Of a DNA stretch of 64,000 nt, positions 8,741 through 15,227 are shown piece after piece. A program made the position numbers and the translations under genes. How positions within the stretch are numbered: position 1 is the first letter of the stretch; every line of letters begins with the position of its first letter. Below the pieces are notes generated by a model. The model had not been told where the DNA came from, searched no databases, and was given only the letters and a program-made list of their open reading frames with translations. Origin of the DNA: Streptomyces prunicolor NBRC 13075 (GTDB lineage: Bacteria; Actinomycetota; Actinomycetes; Streptomycetales; Streptomycetaceae); the NCBI RefSeq assembly GCF_000367365.1, contig NZ_BARF01000081.1, positions 62,001 to 126,000 on the forward strand, written 5' to 3'.

Positions 8741-8758
8741 AACCTGACATGTCAGGTT
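8741..8758. promoter_or_regulatory. GntR operator candidate 3
   Basis: AACCTGACATGTCAGGTT, a perfect 18-bp palindrome. It faces the plus-strand side, so the GntR protein may also control rightward transcription into the transfer block. Confidence 0.75.
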
Positions 8759-8937
8759 GTGATGGAACGAGTGATTCACCCCGAGAAGAGCCAGTTGCGC
8801 TGCATGCCGGACGTGCATCTATTCGCACTCCAGTTCGGTAGCGGTCTTCTGTTCCGCCCGGAGATCTCAGGCTCGCAAGGCGTGGGGTCGATGGAAGCGG
8901 CTGTTCCTTAATAACTCCACAGAGCGATCCACCGCTG

Positions 8938-9150
8938 ATGAAGGCCGTGACCATTCCGGTCGAGGCGCGTGGAGACCAGCCGGCCGAGAAAGGGCGTAAG
9001 CCCACGACGTATCGCGCAACCGGCTTCAGAGAAGGTGCGGCAGACATTCGCTGCGAAGACCGCCTGGGACTGATTTCCCCGGGCGCGAGCGGTCCGCATC
9101 CACTGAGATCAACGCGCGCTGGAAACGCGCACTCACTCGGTTACCAGTAA
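8938..9150 (+). CDS. Doubtful 70-residue protein, possibly a decayed plasmid gene
   Basis: Starts at ATG 8938 with protein-like text for about 30 residues (MKAVTIPVEA, then GRKPTTYRATG) and then drifts into Ser/Gly/Arg-rich sequence. There is no good ribosome-binding site. It lies rightward of the GntR palindromes, where a repressed plasmid gene would be expected. It may be the 5' remnant of a longer gene, or not a gene at all. Confidence 0.25.
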   Translation: MKAVTIPVEARGDQPAEKGRKPTTYRATGFREGAADIRCEDRLGLISPGASGPHPLRSTRAGNAHSLGYQ

Positions 9151-9153
9151 CCG
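9138..9153. promoter_or_regulatory. CGGTTAC/GTAACCG inverted repeat
   Basis: Seven-base arms around a CA centre, upstream of the plus-strand 9.3-kb operon. It is a possible operator; no known binding protein is recognised. Confidence 0.4.
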
Positions 9154-9248
9154 CGGTCGCCGCCGCCCGTCACCGCGACGAGCGCCGACGGCCGCGGCCA
9201 CTCGTGACACAGACAGACCGCCAGATCCATCCAGGCCGAAAACGGCGA

Positions 9249-9274
9249 CGGCCCCGGGGTGCCTCCCGGGGCCG
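9249..9274. terminator. GC-rich hairpin upstream of the 9.3-kb operon
   Basis: CGGCCCCGGG at 9249-9258 pairs perfectly with CCCGGGGCCG at 9265-9274 across a 6-base loop. There is no T run. It ends 39 bases before the next start codon, so it could insulate the operon or act in its leader. Confidence 0.5.
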
Positions 9275-9313
9275 CTGTCAGTCGTACATCCATCGCGAGA
9301 GAGGACCACGACC

Positions 9314-9436
9314 ATGCGCCCCATCATGGCATCCCCGCAGATCACCGCCGCGCAGGGCGACGACCAGCCGCACGACCCGATCATCGACGAGGCGCTGCGC
9401 CGAGTGCAGGGCGGCAAGGGCGGTGGGAACCGGTGA
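9314..9436 (+). CDS. Hypothetical 40-residue acidic protein coupled to an ATPase gene
   Basis: ATG 9314 follows GAGAGAGG. It encodes a short charged protein rich in Asp, Gln and Gly. Its TGA overlaps the GTG of the following ATPase gene, a GTGA coupling that supports real translation. No family is recognised; it may be a small partner or antagonist of the ATPase. Confidence 0.55.
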   Translation: MRPIMASPQITAAQGDDQPHDPIIDEALRRVQGGKGGGNR

Positions 9437-9918
9437 CCGACCCGACCTCCTTCGGAACCGGAACCATGGTCCACGAGAGTGATGCGGCACCCGACGAGTT
9501 CGCCGAGGTGTACCTGCGGGAGCACGCTGGCATGCTGCTCGGCCACTTGATCCCCAGCCAGGCCGCCCTGAGTGAACTGCGGGTGCGTACCGCCGAGTTC
9601 CTCAAGTCGGCAGGCATCGACTCCGACGTCGCCGAGATCGCTGTGCTCGCCGTCTCGGAGCTCGTCGGCAACGCCGTCCGTGCCTGTGGCGAGGGCGTCC
9701 CGGTCATCATCGACGCCCGCGTGGGCAACGAGGGCGTCGTCGTCGGAATCACCGACCCCGAGCCTTCACGGCTGCCGTCGCCGTCCGATGTCCCCCTGGA
9801 CAACGCGGACGCCGACTCCGGCCGGGGCCTGGCAATGCTCGAACTCCTCGGCGTGGATATCACCACCGAGGTCACGCCCTTCAGTAAACGGGTCCTCTGC
9901 ACCATCCCCCTCCCGTAG
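9433..9918 (+). CDS. Anti-sigma-type ATP-binding protein (HATPase_c)
   Basis: A 161-residue GHKL ATPase of the SpoIIAB/RsbW kind that is very common in Streptomyces. N box: SELVGNAVRAC; G1 Asp: GITDPEP; G2: DSGRGLAMLELLG. The start is GTG 9433, coupled to the 40-residue gene and preceded by GGTGGG. It probably controls a sigma-factor partner or plasmid transfer genes; no partner gene is adjacent. A WhiB gene follows 150 bases downstream. Confidence 0.82.
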   Translation: MTDPTSFGTGTMVHESDAAPDEFAEVYLREHAGMLLGHLIPSQAALSELRVRTAEFLKSAGIDSDVAEIAVLAVSELVGNAVRACGEGVPVIIDARVGNEGVVVGITDPEPSRLPSPSDVPLDNADADSGRGLAMLELLGVDITTEVTPFSKRVLCTIPLP

Positions 9919-10069
9919 CCCCTGTCCACTTCTGCGAGGGGCGGGAGGGAGCAGGTCAACCGCAGCCAACGGTCGGGATCGCCGATCCCTGCCCCTCTGA
10001 TCACCACCGTGGGAGGCCCAACTCGGGCCTCCCACAACCGACTTCACCCACGAACGAGAGGCACTTCCC

Positions 10070-10333
10070 TTGAACGACTTCCGGCACCAGGCCGCGTGCG
10101 CGGATGAGGACCCTGAGCTCTTCTTCCCCATCGGCAACATGGGCCCGGCGCTCCTGCAGATCGAAGAGGCCAAGGCCGTCTGCAACGGACGCTGCCCCGT
10201 GGTCGAGGAGTGCTTGCAGTGGGCGCTCAGCACCGGCCAGGACTCCGGCGTCTGGGGTGGCCTGAGCGAGGACGAGCGCCGCGCGATGAAGCGCCGCGCA
10301 GCCCGCAACCGCCTCCGGCTGGCCACCGCCTGA
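10070..10333 (+). CDS. WhiB-like iron-sulfur transcription factor
   Basis: An 87-residue Wbl protein that binds a [4Fe-4S] cluster and regulates transcription through the principal sigma factor. The four cysteines are at AACADED near residue 10, CNGRC near 38-42 and EEC near 48. The GVWGG turn and a basic C-terminal tail (RRAMKRRAARNRLRL) complete the family pattern. It uses TTG 10070 with GAGAGG upstream. Plasmid and phage Wbl proteins are known; this one may time transfer-gene expression. Confidence 0.92.
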   Translation: MNDFRHQAACADEDPELFFPIGNMGPALLQIEEAKAVCNGRCPVVEECLQWALSTGQDSGVWGGLSEDERRAMKRRAARNRLRLATA

Positions 10334-10382
10334 CGACGCCTTCCCCTCTTCTCAGGCCACCCAGACCCGGAGGAACACCCCG

Positions 10383-10592
10383 ATGAAGCTCCGCGCCAGC
10401 CTCGCCCGAATGCGGTCGCCCCTGCGCCACATCGACGCGAAGCCCGACGACCTGGTCGCCGACGCCCACCACCTGCTCACCGTGCATCTCCCCAAGCACG
10501 AGGGGCTCTGGCCCGCGGAAAACGCGCTCGCCAGCCGGGCCACCGCCATGATCCTGCTCGCCAGTTACCTGCGCGAGCACCGAGACGGATAG
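10383..10592 (+). CDS. Hypothetical 69-residue protein
   Basis: ATG 10383 follows a strong GGAGG. The N-terminus is basic (MKLRASLARMRSPLR), the rest is helical and mildly hydrophobic near the end. No family is recognised. It is co-directional with the WhiB gene and is followed by a rho-independent-like terminator at 10650. Confidence 0.65.
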   Translation: MKLRASLARMRSPLRHIDAKPDDLVADAHHLLTVHLPKHEGLWPAENALASRATAMILLASYLREHRDG

Positions 10593-10649
10593 GACGTACG
10601 GCCAGTCTCCATAGCTCGTCCGCGCCGCTGACGGCGCCCACACAAAAAG

Positions 10650-10680
10650 AAAGAAGGCCCCCGGCAGGGCCTCCTTCTTT
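10650..10680 (+). terminator. Intrinsic terminator
   Basis: AAAGAAGG at 10650-10657 pairs with CCTTCTTT at 10673-10680, with an inner CCC/GGG pairing, and is followed by a T-rich tail (TTCTT). It ends the 9.3-10.6 kb transcript. Confidence 0.75.
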
Positions 10681-10716
10681 GTTCTTGCCCGCGACCGCTG
10701 CGAAGGAGCGAATCGC

Positions 10717-10749
10717 ATGCTCAACCGTATCAGCGGAGGCGCCCAGTGA
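10717..10749 (+). CDS. Ten-residue leader-type open frame
   Basis: ATG 10717 has an ideal AAGGAG nine bases upstream and reads MLNRISGGAQ before a TGA that overlaps the GTG of the next gene. Its own coding bases contain the GGAGG used by that gene. This is the form of a translationally coupled leader peptide that controls the following membrane-protein genes. It may equally be only a second, competing start site. Confidence 0.45.
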   Translation: MLNRISGGAQ

Positions 10750-11018
10750 GTAGCGCCACCGCCACCCCCGACCTGAGCAAGTCGACGCCCGAGACCTACC
10801 CTCCGCGCGGTTCGCTCGCGCCGCTGCTCGCCACGCTCATCGCGCTGGCCGCGACGGTGCTCGCCCTCATCGACCTCTTTGTTAACGGTCTTGCAGAAAC
10901 CTTCACGCACCTGGCCGTAGGGCTGGCCGTCTTCGGCGCCGTCCGGATGTGCGTCGGCCTCGCTCTCGATCCCTACCGACCTCCCCTGCCCGACGACGTC
11001 ACGGAGACCAGCACATGA
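10746..11018 (+). CDS. Small two-span membrane protein (Spd-like)
   Basis: A 90-residue protein with two hydrophobic segments, about residues 25-47 and 52-72, and a polar C-terminus. GTG 10746 follows GGAGG. Its TGA overlaps the ATG of the DUF2637 gene (ATGA). Small membrane proteins in this position of Streptomyces conjugative plasmids are often called Spd and help the plasmid spread along hyphae; function here is by context. Confidence 0.65.
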   Translation: MSSATATPDLSKSTPETYPPRGSLAPLLATLIALAATVLALIDLFVNGLAETFTHLAVGLAVFGAVRMCVGLALDPYRPPLPDDVTETST

Positions 11019-12748
11019 GTACCCCCGTCGACACCCGCGAGCCGGAGGTCGTCGAGCAGCCGTCCCACGCCGATGCCCCCGCCGAGGCCATCGACCATGC
11101 CTCCAGGCACGACGTCCCCGCGCAGCCGTCGGCAGCCGCGCCGACGGAGCAGCCGGTGCAGAAGTACGCCAAGTGGGAGATCGTCCTCGCGTTCTTCGGC
11201 ATCCTCCTCGGCACCGGCGTTGCCACCATCGGCCTCTACTCCAGCTTCGGCGCCCTCTACAACAAGGCCGCCCAGCCGGCCGCCGAGGGCGGCTGGGAGT
11301 GGACGGACCCCTGGATGCTCCCGGTGGGCATCGACTCGTCGATCCTCGCCTTCGGCATCGTCAACCTCTTGCTGATCCGGGTGCGCCGACAGCTGTGGTG
11401 GGTCAAGTGGGTGCCGCGCGCCGGCACCGTCATCACGATCTACCTCAACTGGGAGGCGGCGAACACCGTCCCGGCCCAGATCGGGCACGCGGCCCTGGCT
11501 GCACTCTGGGTCGTGTTCTCCGAGATCGCCGCCCACCTGTACGCCGCGCACATCGGCGAGGCCCACGGTGTACGGCGCATGGGCAAGATCCGGTTGTCGC
11601 GCTGGATGGTCAACCCGATCACCAGCTTCCGGATCTGGAAGCTCATGCGGCGCGACGAGGTCACAGACTTCGAACAGGCCCGCGCCCACCACCAGGAGTG
11701 GATGGTCTACTCCCAGAGGCTCGCCTCGAAGTACCAGACCCGATGGTGGCGCCGGAAGGCCACTCAGGAGGAGCTCGCTCCTTTTCAGCTGGCCAAGGTC
11801 GGACTTTCAGTCGATGAGGCCCTGGCCGTGCCGCTCATGGAGGAAGTCCGCGAGCGGCAGCGCCTGGCCTCGGCGGCCCTTCAGCGGGCCGAGGCGGAGA
11901 TTCAGACGGTCGAGGCCGACGTTCAGACGCTCCACGCGAAGATTCAGGCGGAGGTTCGCCGGATCAAGGCGGAGGGCGAACTGACGATCGCGAGGGATGC
12001 CGCCGAGCGTGAGGCCCGCGCCGAGATTCAGAAGGCCGAGGCAGCCTTTCAACTGACCGAGGCGGAGCGTCAGGCGGAGCTCAAGCTCGTTCAGGAGGGC
12101 GCCCGCGCCCGGGAGGCGGAGCTGGTCCAGGAGGCCGAGCGGCGCCAGGCCCTGGCCCAGATCGAGACGGAGAAGTCCCAGGCCGCGTGGGCCGTGGAGC
12201 ACCAGCGGCTGCGCAACGCGGCCCGCGAGGAAGAGCGACGGGCCGCGGTTGAAAGTCAGCTTCGCGCAGCCCAGGAGGCGGCCGACCTCAAGGAGGCGAC
12301 CGCCGAGCAGGAGCGCCGGGCGGCCGAGCACGACAAGGCCCGCCTGAAAGCCGAAGAGGAGGCCGCCGAAAGCGCCGCACGAGTGGCTGAACAGCGCCAG
12401 AAGGAGCTGAACGCCGACCTGGACGCCCAGCGAGCCAGCGAGGAGATCGCCGCCTCGGCACTCCGTACGGCGACGGCGACCGAGGGAGCGGCTGAACGGA
12501 ACGCCCGAGCCGCTGAATACGAGGCCCGAGCGTCTGAAGCCCTCTCCCACGCCAAGCTGTCGGTGCCTGAATGGCAGGCCTTCCGGGTCGCGTCGATGAT
12601 CCACGCGCGCGGCGAGGACGAGGTCAAGATCGAGGTCGTCAAGACCGAGCTCGAGGTGTCCACCGGCACCGCGCACGACCGGATCCAGCGCGCGCTGAGG
12701 ATCCTCAGCGACCCCCAGGCCAGGGAACTGCTGCCCGTTCTCGCGTAA
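11015..12748 (+). CDS. DUF2637 membrane protein with long coiled coil (SpdB-like)
   Basis: A 577-residue protein. After a disordered N-terminus (to about residue 50) come four hydrophobic spans (about 53-75, 98-115, 128-145 and 152-175), matching the DUF2637 domain of Streptomyces plasmid proteins. Residues about 265-520 are an Ala/Glu/Arg/Gln-rich coiled coil. The C-terminal 60 residues look like a winged-helix stub. DUF2637 proteins are linked to intramycelial spread of conjugative plasmids. The start overlaps the upstream stop, and a 29-bp hairpin closes the transcript. Confidence 0.8.
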   Translation: MSTPVDTREPEVVEQPSHADAPAEAIDHASRHDVPAQPSAAAPTEQPVQKYAKWEIVLAFFGILLGTGVATIGLYSSFGALYNKAAQPAAEGGWEWTDPWMLPVGIDSSILAFGIVNLLLIRVRRQLWWVKWVPRAGTVITIYLNWEAANTVPAQIGHAALAALWVVFSEIAAHLYAAHIGEAHGVRRMGKIRLSRWMVNPITSFRIWKLMRRDEVTDFEQARAHHQEWMVYSQRLASKYQTRWWRRKATQEELAPFQLAKVGLSVDEALAVPLMEEVRERQRLASAALQRAEAEIQTVEADVQTLHAKIQAEVRRIKAEGELTIARDAAEREARAEIQKAEAAFQLTEAERQAELKLVQEGARAREAELVQEAERRQALAQIETEKSQAAWAVEHQRLRNAAREEERRAAVESQLRAAQEAADLKEATAEQERRAAEHDKARLKAEEEAAESAARVAEQRQKELNADLDAQRASEEIAASALRTATATEGAAERNARAAEYEARASEALSHAKLSVPEWQAFRVASMIHARGEDEVKIEVVKTELEVSTGTAHDRIQRALRILSDPQARELLPVLA

Positions 12749-12776
12749 GCGGAATCGCGGTGCACCCCCTGCGGGG

Positions 12777-12840
12777 AGGTCCTGGGCCGGGCGGACGGGC
12801 AGCCCCTCCCAGGGCTGCCCGTCCGCCCGGCCCAGGACCT
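12777..12840. terminator. Perfect 29-bp hairpin (terminator or structural element)
   Basis: The arm 12777-12805 is the exact reverse complement of 12812-12840, with a 6-base loop CTCCCA. The arms begin AGGTCCTGGG and end CCCAGGACCT. It lies 28 bases after the DUF2637 stop. It lacks a T tract, but its strength suggests efficient bidirectional termination. Confidence 0.8.
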
Positions 12841-12938
12841 CTGGCAGTACTCGTCCAAGGCCTTGGACCGGTCTTCCCGGCGCCCTCGGCGACCCCTTGA
12901 GTACATCGAAAACACCCCCTTGAACCCTGCTACGGAAA

Positions 12939-13072
12939 GTAGCGGCGAGGCGAGGAGAGGCGACGCGACGCGAGTGGAAATCCCCCGCCCACGCTCCCTG
13001 CAGGGCCTCCTAGCAGGGGATATGGGGGCTCGCGCCCGCCCCTCGCTTCTCCTCGCCTCTCCTCTCCGCTAC
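12939..13072. repeat. Inverted array of GAGG pentamers, candidate cis-acting site
   Basis: The left array starts GTAGCGG and continues with CGAGG CGAGG AGAGG and degenerate units to about 12973. The right array, read on the minus strand from 13072, starts with the same GTAGCGG and continues AGAGG AGAGG CGAGG. About 65 bases separate them and contain further CCCTGC/GCAGGG pairings. The stretch sits just upstream of the transfer-protein genes, where an origin of transfer or clt site would be expected; the GTG of the next gene follows 20 bases later. Confidence 0.55.
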
Positions 13073-13092
13073 TGAAAGTGAGGCTGCTCGTC

Positions 13093-15099
13093 GTGGCGGA
13101 CACTGAGACCGCAGAGCGCGAAACCGCCCCCAGCACCAACGAGAACGACGACGCCAAGCGCCGCGAGACCACCGTCGACACCACCCCGGACGAGGCCGCC
13201 GAACCGGCCTCCACGCCCCGCTCTGAGCGCCGTGGACGCCCCCGCGCGCTCCCCCTGATCATCCACGGCGTGAACGTAACCGGAGTTGGGGTCGGCGCCC
13301 TGTACGCGGCGGTCGGCATGCCCGGACTGGCTGCGGCAGGCATTGCCGGAGCCGCTGTCGGTGCCGCGTGCCTGGCCGGGCGACGACGGAACACGGCAGC
13401 CGCCGCACGCCGGGCGACCGACGGGGCGAACCGGTCGGCGGGCGGCGGCGCCCGGCGCCCCGGTGGCGGCGGCCACGGTGGTGGCCTGGGCGGAGGCCGC
13501 GGCCTGAGCGGCCGCGGAGGCCGTGGCAACCGGGCCGGCGCAACGGGCAGTTCGTCCTCGGGCAGCCGCCCGTCCTCCGGCAGCGGAGGAGGGGCGGGAC
13601 GCCGCCAGAAGGACGGACGGTCGACCGCGCCCGGAGGCGCTGGCTCCTCCAACCCCGGCCCGGGCCGCGGCCCTTCCGGATCCGGACCCGGCTCCCGAGG
13701 AGGCTCCGGCGGCGCGTCCGGCGGTGCCGGCTCCGGTGCCTCCAAGCGGCCGGCGGGCACTCGGTCAGCATCCGGAAAGGCGTGGCAGACTCTCCGGGGC
13801 TGGGCGAACAAGGCTCGCCGCCGGAATGCCGGAGGCGGAACCCCGGGCTCAGGGTCTGGGAACTCCGGCTCCACAACCCCCGGCGGCGGCAATGCCGGTG
13901 GCGGCACCCCGACGCCGACGGCGCCCGGGCGTGGCCGCCGGCTGTTGCAGCGTCTCCGCGGTGCCGCCACACGGCTGCGCCGACGACTCGCAGGCACCGG
14001 ACAAGGCGCTGGCACCCCCGCCAACCCGTCGGCCAACCGGCTCTACCTGTTGCGCCGACGTCTTGCCCGCAGGATTGCCCACTGGGCCCGCTGCGCCGGC
14101 GCGGGCGCCCTCGCCGCCCTCGGCGGCCTAGCCACGCTGCCGGTCGGGTTCCTCTGGGGAGTCCTGCGCCTGCTGACCAACCACCGCGACCCGCTGGGCG
14201 GGTTCGCCTTCCCGGTCCGGATCGCCGGCCGTATCTGGCGCTTCTTCCTCCGCCGCTCCCGCGCCCGTCACGACAACGACGCCCAGGCGGACGCCCTGAA
14301 CCTCAACGTGAACGACCCCCGAAAGGACTCCGACCCCGTGAGCGGAACCTCCATCGCCCCCGGCGCCACCGTGCTCGACGGCCAGAACAGCAAGTTCGCC
14401 CTCTCGATGAAGGCGGCAGCCGACGGCTACCTCGGCTTCAAGCCGACCAGCATGATGCACGTCGCCGCCGAGTACGCCGGCCTGCCCAACGGCATCCGTG
14501 CCGTAGCGGCAATCGTCCAGAGCACGGCCATCACCGGCGATCAGACGCTGCCGCTGTCCAAGCGCGTCGTCCACAAACTCTTGGAGGCGTACCAGGAGGC
14601 GCTGCTCGCCGCCAAGACCGCGGACACCATGGTCACCCTCTTCCAGACCCTCCACCGCTTCGATATCCAGCGGATCCTCAACCCGCGTACGAACGAGTGG
14701 ATGTGGAACGTCACCCCGACGGGCGGCGAAGGCGCGGAGACCGCCATGTTCCAGCCCGGCCGGATCGAGGCCGGCTGCGTGCTCACGGCTGTCCTGTACC
14801 GCTCCTACCAGCCGGTGCACATGATGCAGCGGGGCAGCGAGATCGAGGGCATGGGCTACGGCCTGAAGGCCCTCGCCGACGCCGTCGACGCTCTGTGGAA
14901 GCGCACCAACGCCTTCTACCCGGTCGACGATCGGGTCACCGACGACATCGGCCGCGTCACGACCCGTCTGCAGACGGCGGCCCAGCACGCGGAGATGGCC
15001 GGAAAGCTGTTCCTGGAGGACCACAGCCGGGAGATCAGTCACAACACCCACCCGCGCAAGGGCCCGGCGGCCGAAGGCATGTGGAACGCCTCGCGCTGA
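13093..15099 (+). CDS. Glycine-rich membrane protein of the transfer block
   Basis: A 668-residue protein. Residues about 60-105 hold hydrophobic Ala/Gly-rich spans, residues about 115-310 are a disordered Gly/Ser/Arg/Pro segment, residues about 340-375 contain another span, and residues about 425-668 form a conserved-looking globular domain. GTG 13093 has GAGG nine bases upstream; GTG 13078 is an alternative. I do not recognise a named family. Hairpins border the gene on both sides and the TraB-type gene follows, so a structural role in DNA transfer at hyphal membranes is plausible. Confidence 0.65.
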   Translation: MADTETAERETAPSTNENDDAKRRETTVDTTPDEAAEPASTPRSERRGRPRALPLIIHGVNVTGVGVGALYAAVGMPGLAAAGIAGAAVGAACLAGRRRNTAAAARRATDGANRSAGGGARRPGGGGHGGGLGGGRGLSGRGGRGNRAGATGSSSSGSRPSSGSGGGAGRRQKDGRSTAPGGAGSSNPGPGRGPSGSGPGSRGGSGGASGGAGSGASKRPAGTRSASGKAWQTLRGWANKARRRNAGGGTPGSGSGNSGSTTPGGGNAGGGTPTPTAPGRGRRLLQRLRGAATRLRRRLAGTGQGAGTPANPSANRLYLLRRRLARRIAHWARCAGAGALAALGGLATLPVGFLWGVLRLLTNHRDPLGGFAFPVRIAGRIWRFFLRRSRARHDNDAQADALNLNVNDPRKDSDPVSGTSIAPGATVLDGQNSKFALSMKAAADGYLGFKPTSMMHVAAEYAGLPNGIRAVAAIVQSTAITGDQTLPLSKRVVHKLLEAYQEALLAAKTADTMVTLFQTLHRFDIQRILNPRTNEWMWNVTPTGGEGAETAMFQPGRIEAGCVLTAVLYRSYQPVHMMQRGSEIEGMGYGLKALADAVDALWKRTNAFYPVDDRVTDDIGRVTTRLQTAAQHAEMAGKLFLEDHSREISHNTHPRKGPAAEGMWNASR

Positions 15100-15119
15100 C
15101 CCGCTCGCTACGTACCCCC

Positions 15120-15168
15120 GCACGCGGTGGAGGCGCCCCCAGGACCTGGGGGCGCCTCCACCGCGTGC
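15120..15168. terminator. Perfect 22-bp hairpin
   Basis: The arm 15120-15141 is the exact reverse complement of 15147-15168, with a 5-base GGACC loop. The arms begin GCACGCGGTGG. It separates the Gly-rich protein gene from the TraB-type gene and probably stops read-through. Confidence 0.78.
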
Positions 15169-15227
15169 TCATCACCTACTCGCCCCGCACCCCGCCGTGC
15201 CCCGCGCGGAACTGGATGGAGAACTTC

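Noticed and set aside
9249..15168. Hairpins considered as CRISPR-like or transposon-end repeats
   Set aside because: Each is unique, with no regular spacers, no flanking transposase and no target-site duplication.
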